From assembly GCA_030762935.1 (NCBI GenBank), contig CM060883.1:50533001-50597000 (forward strand): DNA of 64,000 bases. Direction: 5' to 3'. The notes beneath the pieces are model-generated. The model had not been told where the DNA came from and made no database searches. It saw only the letters and a list, made by a program, of their open reading frames with translations. Positions 45,626-57,494 of this stretch are shown one piece after another (the stretch's first letter is position 1; each line of letters opens with the position of its first letter). This stretch comes from Hymenopus coronatus (lineage: Eukaryota > Arthropoda > Insecta > Mantodea > Hymenopodidae). Made by a program: the position numbers and the translations under genes.

Positions 45626-46281
45626 TCTGATGTGTTCCATTCACATAACTTTCTCTACCTCTCTTGTAACAAATTATTTGTAATAAGCTTATTCTTCTTC
45701 CTACTTCATGCTAATCAAGATAAACGTTAGCAGAAACCGTTTTATTCATTAGTTCCTTATAGGTACAAGGGAAATAAGGGGGGATACACTAGGCTAAGCC
45801 GACAAATGCTTTAAAAGATGGTTGCTATGGTACAGAAATCCGATTCTTTGCGTGGTAAAACCTGAAGTCAATAACAAGGAATATCCTAAAAACGGTCAAC
45901 TCCAGGAATATATGTGACATAAATTGTGTGTTTTAATGTGCTCTGCAATTTTGTGTAGTAAGTTTTTGTCTATCTCTTATGGTTTGCCAGTTATGCAAAA
46001 TTCCGCAAAATTCATTCAGAATAAAGATGTCTTCAGAGGCTATTTCAGAAAATTCAAGATATACATTTTGTTTGTCATATGAATATCTCTACTATACGAT
46101 ATTTTAGTCAAAATCGTTAGAGCCATTTTAGAGAAAATCAACATTTTTGAATTTTTTTCCATTTAAAGGGTGGTTGGGGTGGAGGATATTCTTGAAAATC
46201 TTCGTGTCCCATCCTTGGAAGAAATTGAACTTAAGTACCAAGTTTGGTATTTAACAGACTTTTCGTTATGAGCTATGCTGT

Positions 46282-46333
<52 letters not shown>

Positions 46334-46460
46334 TTTTCTAGAAATGCCTTTTTGGGGTTCAGGAGATCCCAAAACATGTATTTGAAATCTCGGCATCGAA
46401 TTTTTGATGCATTACAATACCCTCTCTATACACTATGTACATAGTACGTGTAGAGAAAGT
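45626..46460 (+). mobile_element. Rep860 copy, full length with long CA tract
   Basis: TCTGATGTGTTCC to GTGTAGAGAAAGT. (CA)n at 46284-46331. Confidence 0.95.
46284..46331. repeat. (CA)n microsatellite inside Rep860
   Basis: About 24 uninterrupted CA units at the Rep860 CA position. Confidence 0.95.
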
Positions 46461-46626
46461 AATAAAACGCCAAATGTTATAACGATTGTTGCCAATAAGA
46501 CCGGCCTCTGCTGATAATGCAAGTGCATTAACGAGTTGATCTAGGTAATACCTATGGCCATCGACGGAAGCATTCGTAGAAACCTCGAATCATTGCCTGT
46601 TTGCTTTTTTTTCCATATACATATTG

Positions 46627-46796
46627 GCCTTCAGGCGTAACCTACTTGACCATCAGGAGGATATAATGACTTAGATAACACAAACACAGAAACGCACAAC
46701 ACTAAACATCCATGCCCATAGCGGGATTCGAACCCGCGAACTTTTTGCGGCGAAACATCAACGCCAAACGCGCCAACAACCAAGGCTACCGGGACC
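46627..46796 (-). mobile_element. SINE-E copy (tRNA-like head)
   Basis: On the complement GGTCCCGGTAGCC, AAAAGTTCGCGGGTTCG with B box GGTTCGAATCCCGC, then ATGGGCATGGATG. There is no clean cloverleaf, so I do not call a tRNA gene. Confidence 0.65.
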
Positions 46797-47420
46797 TGCT
46801 TTGGCTGGGCGAAAAGGATCCTGTCCCTTGGCGTCACCAGGAAAACATCAAAATGAGTAGATAAAATCTGTCCTGATGGAGTAGTAAATTCCATTAGCAA
46901 CATTATGACGAAATTGTAATGCCTATAAAGACGATACGCTACAAAAGGAGAAGCATTATTGCTGACATCATTTCTTAGTTTTCCCAAGAAAACGGATGAA
47001 GCAAGAGCAACCGTGAAGGTTGCAATGTATTGTTGTTGTGCAGTAAACCTTTATACAGCTGATAACCATACGACTTTTAGTGCCTATTAAAGCTTGTTTT
47101 CAGTGTTATTCTACAAAATATACACACAGAATCCTTTATTTTCCATCTACCTCCTATTAATTATGTTTAAACATTGTCGGCGCACATTTTGATGTACACA
47201 GGAGCATGTTACGACAATCAAATGTGCTGTTTATATCTGCCTTGATACGAGGGCGTTCAGTAAATGATCATAATTTCTGCGGTCATAATTTTTCGCGCTA
47301 AAATTTAACCTAATGATATTCTCTTAGCTTAGGTGTAACAAACACGCCATATTTGTACTCCTGGTTCCCACCTTTGAGAGGCGGGCAAACATACATGTTC
47401 AGTATCGCCTACTGCAAGAA
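46797..47420. other. No recognisable feature
   Basis: Mixed composition; part may belong to the mariner fossil that follows. Confidence 0.35.
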
Positions 47421-47424
47421 TGGA

Positions 47425-47815
47425 GATGACGTGCTAGGAACAATATGCGGCTTTGAAATTCTGCTTTCGTCTCAACAAATCTTCAGCCGAGATCTATACA
47501 ATGTTAATTGTTACAAGAGACCTAAGGAGAGTACAGTTCGAAGGTGGTTTAAATTGTTCAAAGAGCGGAGACAATCAATTTCAGAGGACATTGTTGACAG
47601 GGCATTCCAACTGTGTCACCCACACGTCGGCGACAGAAAATTTACATAAACGTGTTTGTGCGCGATGGGTTCCCAGACTGTTGATTCAAGAACAAAAGGA
47701 TTTTCGCGGGCAGGTCTGCATGTAAGTTGAAGTTGTTGTTAGAGGAAGATCCGGAGTTTCTTTGCAAGGTGATCTACTGATGTAGCTTGTCTACAAACCA
47801 CAATGTGGAAATGTC
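47425..47815 (+). pseudogene. Mariner-type transposase fossil with internal deletion
   Basis: Residues FEILLSSQQIFSRDLYNVN followed by STVRRWFKLFKERRQSI match the N-terminal HTH of SETMAR/mariner-type transposases (VRRW..FKEGR). After a frame change at about 47640, RVCARWVPRLLIQEQK matches the strongly conserved linker KVSARWVPRLLT.EQK. LLLEEDPEFLCKVI then fits the start of the catalytic domain. About 60 residues between HTH and linker are missing. The remainder is cut by the Rep860 copy starting about 47826. Confidence 0.75.
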
Positions 47816-47825
47816 CATCACCAAC

Positions 47826-48520
47826 CTACAACCCTTTCTCTAACTTTCCAATTACAAACTATTCATATTAAAGATTATTATTTTATCAACATCATGCTAA
47901 TCGAGATAAAATTGGTCTTATTACTTGCTTCTTTGTAAGTAGAAAGGAAATAAGGGAGCGCATTAGGCTAAAACGATGGTCAAACTTTTAAAAGTTCGTC
48001 GCTATTTGAAACAATTGAGGCTCAGTTTGCTTTCCATGGTGACCTTTGAGAAAATGTAGTTTAAAATTTAAACCATGACAAATTATTTGTTTTAATGAGA
48101 CATACACTTTTTGTGAAATAAGTTTTTGTCTATCTCTTACGGTTTAACCGTTATGCAAAATTCTGCAAAATGCATCCAGAATAAATAGGTCTTTAGAGGC
48201 TATTCCCATAAAATTCAAAATATAAATTTTATTTGTGATGTAAATATCTTTAATGTATTTTAATCAAAATCGTTCAAAGTAATTTTTTAGAAAAACAAAA
48301 TTTTCAAAAATTTCCATGTAAATGGAGTTTGTGTGGAGGGATTTTCTTGCAAATTTTGATGTCGCATTCTTGGAAGATACTAAACTTAAATACTAAGTTT
48401 TTCCGACTCAGAGAACCTCAAAACATATTTCCGGTGAAAAATTGACATCGAATTTTGGGTGGAATAAAATACGTTACTTATACAATATGTACACCGCACG
48501 CATGGGCTAGAAAAAAATAA
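47826..48520 (+). mobile_element. Rep860 copy, both ends weak
   Basis: TACAACCCTTTCTCTAAC to GCATGGGCTAGAAAAAA. It lacks the palindrome's second half and the CA tract. Confidence 0.85.
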
Positions 48521-48793
48521 AAAAAGTAATATCTTCATAACTCACGATTTATCTAAAATAAAACTTATCAAGCGCCCCTAGTAGTTCGAAATTCTCAATC
48601 CCTGTGTTTAGTTTTGTCAATTTAACTTAGTCCCTGGTATAATAGTTCTATTTATATACGTAATTAGTTGAGCTTCAAATGAAATATTCTTCTACTGCAA
48701 TAAAATCTTATTATTAACTATTATATTTTTGCCAATCATCTTCTTATGAATTCATTATACAAGTTGCTCCATAAACCTGTAAAACACATGTTT

Positions 48794-49656
48794 ACTTTTT
48801 CTATACGTACTATGTACATAGTGTGTAGAGAAGGAAGTGTAATGCACCCAAAATTTCGATATCGAGATTTCACCGCAAATACATATTTTGAGACCCCCTG
48901 AATTCAAAAAAAGCATTTTTAGAAAAATGTCCGTGTGTGTGTGTGTGTGTGTGTCTGTGGGCAGCATAGCTCAAAAATGAAAAGACCGTTAAAAACCAAA
49001 CTTGGTATATAAGTTTGGTATCTTCCAAGGATGCGACACGAAGATTTTCAAGAAAATCTCCCCACTCCAAACTACCTTTTACATAGAAAAAATTCGAAAA
49101 TTTTGTTTTTCTTAAAAATGGCTCTAACGATTTTGATTGAAATCTCGTATATTTAAGATACTTACTTGGCAAATAAAATGTATATGTTGAATTTTCTGGG
49201 AATGGCCTCTGAAGACTACTTTATTCTGAAGGTATTTTACGGAATTTTGCATAACTACTAAACCGTAAGAGATGGACGAAAACTTATCACACAAAAAACG
49301 AAGAGTATGTTAAAACACACAATTTATATTATATACATTTTTTTCGTGGAGTTGATCGTTTTTTAGGTATTCCTTGTTTTTGGTTTCAGCTTGGAAAAAC
49401 TTATACTTTTCTCATACAGGAATTTGTCAACTCATATCCTTACAAACGAAGGAACTTCAGTCACATAGCAACCACCTTTTGACTAACATTTTATCCTATT
49501 GTACTCTCTTATTTCACTTTTACTTGCAACGAAGCAAGTAATAAGACTTTCTGTTAATTTTTTCTCGATTATCATTAAGTAAATAGAAGAATAAGCTTTT
49601 TATCAGTAATTTGTTTCAGAGATGTAGAGAAAGCCATGTGAGTGAAACACATCAGA
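48794..49656 (-). mobile_element. Rep860 copy, full length
   Basis: ACTTTTTCTATACGTACTATG to GTGAAACACATCAGA, 863 bp, with a GT tract at about 48933-48953. Confidence 0.95.
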
Positions 49657-49659
49657 TTT

Positions 49660-50140
49660 TTTTACTCTACTTTGTATGCAAGGAATCTTTGAAACGCAAC
49701 AGGCTGCAGGTAGCAACATCTTCCTGGAAGTGACGCCCATTATTTGCATGCCGACGCTATCAAACTACTAAAACATGAACTGGAACATCAGGTGCATTAT
49801 CATTAGGAGGTCGCGAGGCAGTTGTGCGTGATATGCCAGTTGCTTGTGCAATTCGCAACTAGGAAACAAGAGAAAGTGTATGTCATCGACCCTAGCACTC
49901 CATCGCTGGCAGTTCCGAAACTACGGGAGTTCTACAAAACGCGCATGCCCACGAGCTGTTCACTTAAATACGGAAACAAGGTATTTTGGTATTAGTACGC
50001 TGCTCTACTAACGAGCACTAGTCACGTTAAGCAGTCGCTTTTAATTTTACCTGGCGACTTGATGCATAAAACATTCAAGTTCAAGGCCATTTCGCGTCTT
50101 TGTTTTCATGGTATTCATTAAGGAAAAGTTTAGTTCCTAA
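49660..50140. other. No recognisable feature
   Basis: More balanced base composition than average, but no ORF or repeat match. Confidence 0.35.
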
Positions 50141-50150
50141 AGCGGAAAAA

Positions 50151-51283
50151 TCGTATGTATTGCACATAAATGACTTTCTCTAGCTGTTTTACAAACTTCT
50201 TACATCAGATTATTGTTCTTTCTAAACCATATTAATCGAGCTGCATTTAGCAGAATGTACTTATTACTTAGTTCCTTTTAAGTAGAAGGGAAGTAAAGGA
50301 ATGCACTTGGCTAAAGCGATAGCCAAATGTTTTAAAAGCGTTCGTTATGCGACTGTCATAATTCGCTTCTTCGCTTGACTAGGAGTAGAACATAAGAAAA
50401 ACGGGCACTTCCTGTCTGCAAAAACTAAGTACTTCAAAATTGAAACCAATAACAAGGAATGTCTTGGAAAAGGTCAACTGTGAAATAAAATGACGTTTTA
50501 TTCATAGACGCTCTTTAACTGTTGTGGTTCTCAGCGTCCCAATCTGTTGGGTGTGAAAGACCGAGTAATTTAACTTAGAGACCTGTCTATCAGGCTTAAG
50601 GTTCTTTCACGTGCCGTAAATCTACGACACGGGACCAACTTCCCTTCCGAAGGAAGCCATGCTAAGGATTTCTACGCCCGAATAAAATCCATCGACCTCC
50701 ACTCACGGTCAACTATAAAAAAAAAAAGAGAGAAAAAAAAAGAAAAAAAAAGCATATGACATAAATCGTCTGTTTTAACGAGATATACATTTTTTGTGTC
50801 ATAGGTTTTGTCTATCTCTTACGGTTTAGTAGTTATTCAAAATTTAGACAAATTTGTCTAGAACGAACAGCTCTTCAGAAGCTATTCTCAGAAACTTCAA
50901 GATATACATTTTATTTGTCACGTAAAAATCTACAATATACGGTATTTTAATGATAATCGTTAGATCCATTTTTGAGGAAAACAAAATTTGAAAAAAAAAT
51001 CCATAAAAAGGGTAGTTTGGTGTTTTGTTTTTTGTTTTGTTTTTGTTTTGAAATCCTTCGTGTCGCAAACTTGGAAGATAGACTTAAATACCAAGTTTGG
51101 AATTTAATGGACTTTAAGCTTTTGAGCTGTGCCGTCCACACACACAGGCACACGCACACGCACCTTTTTCTAAATATGTGTTGTTGTTTTTTTTGGAACT
51201 CAGGTGAAATCTTGGTATCGAATTTTTGGGTGTAACACAATACCTTCTCTATACACCATGTACATAGTACGTGTAGAGAAAGT
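50151..51283 (+). mobile_element. Rep860 copy carrying a SINE-A insertion
   Basis: TCGTATGTATTGCACATAAATG to GTGTAGAGAAAGT, interrupted at 50488-50707. Confidence 0.93.
50488..50707 (-). mobile_element. SINE-A copy inside Rep860
   Basis: GTTTTATTCATAGACGCTC through GTGCCGTAAATCTACGACACG to CCATCGACCTCC. The tRNA head is missing. GGTCAACT words on both sides (about 50472 and 50707) suggest the TSD. Confidence 0.88.
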
Positions 51284-51364
51284 AAACAGTAGTAGTATAT
51301 TCAACTTTTTAGACAATGATAGTCAAATCATGACCCTGGCCTTTACGCTATTGCCTAGTTATAA

Positions 51365-51668
51365 GTATGATATTGCACCAAACATTTGATAGCTTTCCCA
51401 GAAAATACATGGCTGTGGTCCTCTGAAATCTAATATATAATTTTCAAAATAAGCTGAACAAGAAAACCTTTTATTTAAGTTCAATATATTCTAAGGATAC
51501 TAGACGAGGATTTTCATTAAATCTCGCCACCCCAAAGTACCCTTCATGTGGCTTATATGTTTTACTTCCTCAAATATTGCTCTTACGATTTTGATAGCAT
51601 ATATTTGACACATTTAAATAAGAAATAAAATGTATATCTTTAACTTTCTGAAATTCTGTGAGCATTGC
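51365..51668 (-). mobile_element. Rep860 copy, old
   Basis: ATATTGCACCAAACATTTGAT, TTTAAGTTCAATATATTC and AAATAAAATGTATATCTT. The hairpin end is lost. Confidence 0.7.
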
Positions 51669-51929
51669 TTCAATTCGATTGAAATTTATATAATTTCGAA
51701 ATAAGGGTGGGTAAGCAAAAACTTATAGAAAACAAATGAAAAGAATTCCAAAACAAGCTATTTGTGTAGTTTCGATGTTTACGAGTTATTTTCTCTTGTT
51801 CCACTGCATTTGCGGCAGGTAATTCGAACACTTCTGAAATATTTGTCCTTTTAGGTCTCATCAATGGAAGGAAATCTACAATATATCACAAGAAAATGGT
51901 GAAGGATTGGTGAAGAGCGAAAAATTGAA

Positions 51930-52152
51930 ATGCAGTTTTATTTATGGACGCTCTTTAACTGCTCTTTAACAGTGTCCTGTTTTTCAGGCTTGAGATTATT
52001 TTACGTGCCGTAAATGTACGACCCGGAACCAGCGGCTTTACTTCCGAAGGAAGCCATGCTAAGGATTTTTACGCCCGAAAAAATCCATCGTCCTCCGCCG
52101 GGTTTGAACTCGCGGCCTTGGCTATATGAAGCTAGCAGGTAACCATTATTAC
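51930..52152 (-). mobile_element. SINE-A copy with small internal deletion
   Basis: AGTTTTATTTATGGACGCTC to GGGTTTGAACTCGCGGCC and AGGTAACCATTATTACG. Confidence 0.88.
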
Positions 52153-52424
52153 GAACGAAAAAGAACGGACATACGCTTGAGCTGTAGATTTGTTTCTAAT
52201 AACATGTTCCAGTCCACATTATTATGCATTACAAAATACTGCGAGAACAATAATCTCTCTTCTACCTTTACTAATTATGAATCACACCATTCCTATTTTT
52301 AATTTTGAATCAGCAGTGCCTTTCCATAAAGAATAAACTACTTATAGTATCCATATTACGAAAATCAGTATTCATTCTTATCCTAAATATTATAATTTTG
52401 AACCAACAACTATATGTTATTGTC

Positions 52425-52500
52425 GGTTCCGGTGCCCCGATAAGTCAGGCGCTGGCTTTGTTCCCAAAGTTGCGGGCTCAAACCCGGTTCACTTCGATAG
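52425..52500 (+). mobile_element. tRNA-like SINE head (SINE-E-like)
   Basis: GGTTCCGGTGCCCCG, then a B-box-like GGCTCAAACCCGG. Only the head is present before Rep860 begins. Confidence 0.5.
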
Positions 52501-52505
52501 TTTTT

Positions 52506-53371
52506 GCTTTCTCTACACGTACTATGTACATAGCGTATAGAGGAGGTATTGTAATGCACCAAAAAATTCGATACCGAGATTTCACTAGAAATACATATTT
52601 TGAGTCCCCTGAATCCAAAAAAAAAAAAAACATTTTTAGAAAAAGTTCCGTGTGTGTGCGTGTTTGTGTGAGTGTGTGTCTGTAGACAGCATAACTCAAA
52701 ACCGAGAAGACCCTTAATACCAAACTTTGTATTTAAGTTTGGTATCTTCCAAGGATGCGACACGAAGATTTTCAAGAAAATCCCCCACTCCCAGCTACCC
52801 TTTAAATGAATAAAAATTAGAAAATTGTGATTTCCTCAAAAATGGCTCTAACGATTTTGATTAAAATCTCTTTTAGTCAAGATATTTACATAGCATATAA
52901 AATCTATATCTTGAATATTCGGGAATAGCCTCTGAAGCCATGATTTTTATTCAATTTTGCGTAACTGGTAAACCGCAAGAGATAGACAAAAAACGTATTG
53001 CACAAAAGATGTAAATCTCGATGAACACACGATTTAAGTCATATGCATTTTTTTCGTGGAGTTTACCGTTTCCGAGATATTCCTTGATATTGATTTCAGT
53101 TTTGAAATACTTAAACTTTTCTCATGAGGGAACATGTCAACTCTTGTCCACGCAAAGAAACGGATTTTAATCCCATAGCAACCATATTTTAAAACATTTG
53201 ACTATCGGTTTAGCCTAGTGAATTCCCTTATTTTCCCTTCTACTTACAAGGAACTAAATAATAAGACCGTTTCTGCTATTGTTTTAGCATGAAATAGATA
53301 GAAGAATAAGCTTATTAACAGTAATTTGTTACAGAGATGTAGAGAAAGTCATGGGAATGGAACACATCAGA
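52506..53371 (-). mobile_element. Rep860 copy, full length
   Basis: GCTTTCTCTACACGTACTATG to GGAACACATCAGA, 866 bp. T5 at 52501-52505 and a T-run at 53372 on. Confidence 0.95.
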
Positions 53372-53379
53372 TTTTTTTA

Positions 53380-54225
53380 AGTGTGTTCCAATGTCAGTAG
53401 ATATACTAGCATGTAAAACAACTCTGCAGAACGAAATTTCGGGACAGCGTCTTACTAAATAAAATATGTATTTATATTTATTATCGATGACAGCCAGTTG
53501 CCAGTTGCCATCCAGCGCAGCGCAACACACAGTTGTTTTGAAGTTAAGGTACCACTTCTGCCTGTTGCATGAGCACGTAACGTCCAGTATGTTGCAATAG
53601 AAATTCCATTACTACAAGACTCATTCGCAACTCTTATTGTATTCATAAACTAATGTGTGGTCGTTAATTCCGAACCTAAAATATACACGCCTACAACTTT
53701 CCTTGCATGAACTAGAGGAGTATCACTCGAACTGCTGCCAAATAGCATTTTAAGCACTTTTCAGCGAATTTTGCTCTGTATTTTACTCAGAAAGTGTATA
53801 TCCCTTTATGTCCTTTTTCTCACAACATTTTAAAGTATAAATTGTTTTACAAACTTACGCCATTTTAAGACAAACTGATTGTTTTACAAATGAGGTTTAC
53901 AGACGCTTTAACACTTCTAAATTGTGTAACATTTCCTTTTGCAGATGGTTAAACTTGTTTGAAAATTTCAATTTTACTAACCTCAGCTGTGAAACAGATT
54001 TTTACTAGTTGCAAACGAACATTACAACTTACAAATATAAAATTGTGAGACCAGCCCCTTCATACTTACAGCAAGCTTCTATTTAAACATTTGACTGTCA
54101 CACTTGGATGGAAGTACTTCACTTCAAGTATGAAACTAAAACATAATGTGTATCTGTTTTGTAAACCATTTTCATAATAGGTATAAAACAGCTTATTGTG
54201 GCTAGAGAACGTTGAGTGACTGAGT
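53380..54225. other. No recognisable feature
   Basis: AT-rich, no convincing ORF. Confidence 0.35.
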
Positions 54226-54229
54226 TTTT

Positions 54230-54330
54230 TACTTTATCATGTATCAGTAGAAAGTGGAAGTATTATATTCCATCAAAAAATTCAATATCAATATTTTACT
54301 GGAAATAAGGCTTTGAAACCACGATATTTT
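54230..54330 (-). mobile_element. Rep860 fragment, old
   Basis: GGAAGTATTATATTCCATC, AAAATTCAATATCAATATTT and ACTGGAAATAAGG. Confidence 0.6.
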
Positions 54331-54600
54331 TAACTATTATATTTACAGATTTTGATAGGAATAAATAACCATTATTAGGGCACCAAGGAAACATTAAACG
54401 CTATAATTTAGATTGCATAACAAATATAAGGAAGAGGCACTATTTTGGAAGTGGGTGTTTTAATTATGTTACATTCTCTACCACTTCAAATGTGCATTGT
54501 ATTCGGAAGGTATTGCATCCTACCAAAAATTCTATATTTATATTTCACCGAAAATACACCTTTTGAGGACCCCTAAATCCAACAAAGCATTTTAGAAAAA

Positions 54601-55464
54601 TCTGATGTGTACCATTCACATGAATTTCTCTACACCTCTGCAACAAATTCTTCTTAAAAAGCTTATACTTCTATTTATTTCATGCTAATCGAGAAAAAAA
54701 ATTGCCCAAATAGTCTTATTACTTGCTTCCTTGTAAGTAGAAGCGAAACAAGGGACTACCATAGATTAAAGAGATAGTCAAAAGCTGGTTATTATGCCAC
54801 TGAAGTTCCTTTGTTTGTATGAACAGAAGTTGACTAATTCTTGTATGAGAAAAGTATACATTTTTCATAGCAGAAACCTAAAACAAGGAATGTCTCAAAA
54901 ACGATGAACTTCACAAAACAAAAATGTATATAGCATAAATCGTGTGTTTTAACCTGCTCTACATTTTTTGTGTAGTAAGTTTTTGTCTATCTCTTACGGT
55001 TTAGCAGTTATGCAAAATTCTGTAAAATTGACTCAGAATAAAGTAGTCTTCAGAGGCTATATCCAGAAAATTCAAAATATGCATTTTATTTTTCAGGTAG
55101 ATATCTTTAATATACGATATTTTAATCAAAATCGTTAGCCATTTTGTAGAAAATCATAATTTACGAAAAAGGTTCCATGTAAAGTGTAGTTGGGGGTGGG
55201 GAGATTTTTCTCAAAATCTTTGTGCCGCATCCCTGGAAGATACTAAACTTAAATACCAAGTTTGGTATTTTACCGACTTTTCGTTTTTGGGTTATCGTGT
55301 TCACAGGCACACGGACACACACACGGACCTTTTTCTGGAAATACTTTTTTTTGGATACAGGGGACCCTAAAACATATATTTCCGGTCAAATCTCTGTATC
55401 AAATTTGTTGGTGGAGTGCAATACCTTCTCTATACACTATGTACATAGCACGTAAAGAGAAAGT
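54601..55464 (+). mobile_element. Rep860 copy, full length, nested; defines family ends
   Basis: TCTGATGTGTACC to AAAGAGAAAGT, 864 bp. A5 at 54596-54600 and A5 at 55465-55469 flank it, where the uninterrupted target has a single A5. Confidence 0.96.
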
Positions 55465-55470
55465 AAAAAG

Positions 55471-55472
<2 letters not shown>

Positions 55473-55508
<36 letters not shown>
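55473..55508. repeat. (TG)n microsatellite
   Basis: Expanded CA/GT tract of the old Rep860 copy; about 18 TG units. Confidence 0.95.
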
Positions 55509-55513
<5 letters not shown>

Positions 55514-55959
55514 GGAAAACGACTGCCTACCAAACGGTATTTAAGCTCAGATTTTCTTAAGAAGCCCCCACCCTAAACCACACCTTGCATGGGAGATCTT
55601 TCAAAAGCTCCGATCTTCTAAAAAGTGGCTGCAATGATTTTAATTAAAGATAATTATATGACAAAATGAATAACCTGCATTTTCTTGGAGCAGTCTCTGA
55701 AGTCCTTTTCATTCTGGATGGCCTTTATACAACTTGTACACCTTATCTCATTAAAACACACAATATATGTCATATGCCATTTTTTTGCCAGTCCTTCCAA
55801 TGCAAATAGAACAGCATTTCAAGGTCATCTTAAATGATTGAGCCATTTTAGCCTAGTTTATACCCTTATTTCATTTGAGTCTATTGGAAAATTTATATAA
55901 TAAAGCCACTTGTGCTAATGTTTATTTCTTTTAGCATGAAGTAGAATGCAAGAATATTG

Positions 55960-56265
55960 TAGAAGGGCGAGGCTGACACAGAGGGAGTGAGAAGGGTGAC
56001 TAAAGGGAAAAGCAAGATGGGATACTGAGGTGAAAGAGAGGAAAGAGATGGAATTGAATGTTAGGGAAAAAAGGGGGAGCTGGAGAAACGATGAAATACA
56101 AAAAATATACGAGAAATATTTTGACACATAATGCAATAAGTAGGGTTTGCTAATTAAGAACAATAAAACCATGAGTTGGCTATCGCAAACTTAGGTGCTA
56201 AAAATAACAAATCACTTTTCTATTAATAATTAACCAGCGCGAAAAAAAAAATATTGGAAAGAAAA
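55960..56265. other. Purine-rich interval
   Basis: GGGAAAA/GAGAGG-rich stretch (about 55965-56090). The minus-strand open frame here reflects this bias. Confidence 0.4.
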
Positions 56266-56272
56266 TAAAAAA

Positions 56273-57127
56273 TCTGATGTGTTACATTCACATGACTTTC
56301 TCTATATCTCTGCAATAAATTATTTTTAAAATGCTTAAGCTTCTATTTACTTCCTGATAATCGAGAAAAAATTAACAGAAATAGTCTTTTTTCTTGCTTT
56401 ATTGTAAGTAGAAGCGAAATAAGGGAGTACCATAGGTTAAAGTGAAAGCCAAAAGCTGGTTGCTATGTGACTGAAGTTCCTTTGTATGGCCACGAGTTCA
56501 CAAAGTCCTGTATGAGAAAAGTATAACTTTTTTATAGCTGAAACCAAAAACATGGAATATCTAAAAAAACAATCACCTCCACGAAAAACATGTATATTAC
56601 ATAAACTGCATGTTTTAAAGTGCGCTGCATTTGTTGTGTAGTCAGTTTTTGTCCATCTCTTACGGTTTAGCAGTTATGCAAAATTCCGTAAAATTGACCC
56701 AGAATAAAGAAGTTTTCAGAGGCTATTCCCAGAAAATTCAAAATATACATTTTATCTGTCAGGTAAATATCTTTAATATACGACATTTTAATCAAAATCG
56801 TTAGCCATTTTTTTTAGAAAATCAAAATTTTCGAAAAATGTTCTATGTAAAGGGTAGTTTGGGGTGGGGGGATTTTTCTCAAAATCTTCGCGTCGCATCC
56901 CTGGAAGATACTCTACTTAAATACCAAGTTTGGTATTTTACCGACTTTTCGTTTTTGAGCTACCGTGTACACGGACACACTGACACACGGACCTTTTTCT
57001 GAAAATGCTTTTTTTAGATACAGGGGATCCTAAAACATATATTTCCGGTGAAATCTCGGTATCGAATTTTTTGGTGGAGTGCAACACTTTCTCTGTACAC
57101 TATGTACATAGTGTGTGTAGAGAAAGT
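56273..57127 (+). mobile_element. Rep860 copy, full length
   Basis: TCTGATGTGTTAC to GTGTAGAGAAAGT, 855 bp, A6 left and A5 right. Confidence 0.96.
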
Positions 57128-57209
57128 AAAAATGTCGTTCTTATATAAATATGTTGCCTATCCCCATAGTTAAAGCTCTTTTGCTTTCTCTTCTATTTAT
57201 AGCATTCCT

Positions 57210-57490
57210 GCGCTGTGGTGCAGTGTGCAAGAGTGTAGAGCACTGGTACCCGGCCACGGAATGCATCTGGTTCGGTCTCATCTCATGTGGTGTAGATTTT
57301 TAAGTCCCGGGATAAGATGGACGAGGAAAGTAACGTAAATTAACCAACATAGTGAGGAAAGTAACGAGCTGCGAGGCAGCGATCCTAGTTTCGCGAGCCA
57401 ATTTTCTGCCTGGGGGATGCATGATGCTGACCTCAACTCTACCCGTATCACCTCTGCCATGCAACGCAAACTTAGTAAGCGGGGGAATTA
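57210..57490 (+). mobile_element. Possible SINE with tRNA-like head
   Basis: GCGCTGTGGTGCAGTGTGC resembles an A box and CTGGTTCGGTCTC a B box. The body (AAGTCCCGGGATAAGATGG, then a GAGGAAAGTAACG direct repeat) is GC-richer than its flanks. Only one copy in the window, so this is tentative. Confidence 0.35.
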
Positions 57491-57494
57491 TTTT

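Larger units (their letters stand above)
54478..55955 (-). mobile_element. Old Rep860 copy split by a younger copy
   Basis: Left part 54478-54600 ends CAACAAAGCATTTTAGAAAAA. The right part from 55465 continues AAAAAGGTCTGTGTG, which is exactly the next Rep860 sequence, and runs to about 55955. Confidence 0.92.

Noticed and set aside
46719..46755. Possible tRNA genes (GGTTCGAATCCCGC and similar B boxes at several loci)
   Set aside because: Each is attached to a repeated SINE body or lacks a complete cloverleaf and acceptor stem, so they are SINE heads rather than tRNA genes.
52410..52775. 121-codon minus frame
   Set aside because: Covers the Rep860 hairpin end and a SINE head; it is a by-product of repeat sequence.
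55915..56172. Ser/Leu/Phe-rich 85-codon minus frame
   Set aside because: Produced by a purine-rich strand bias, not by coding selection.
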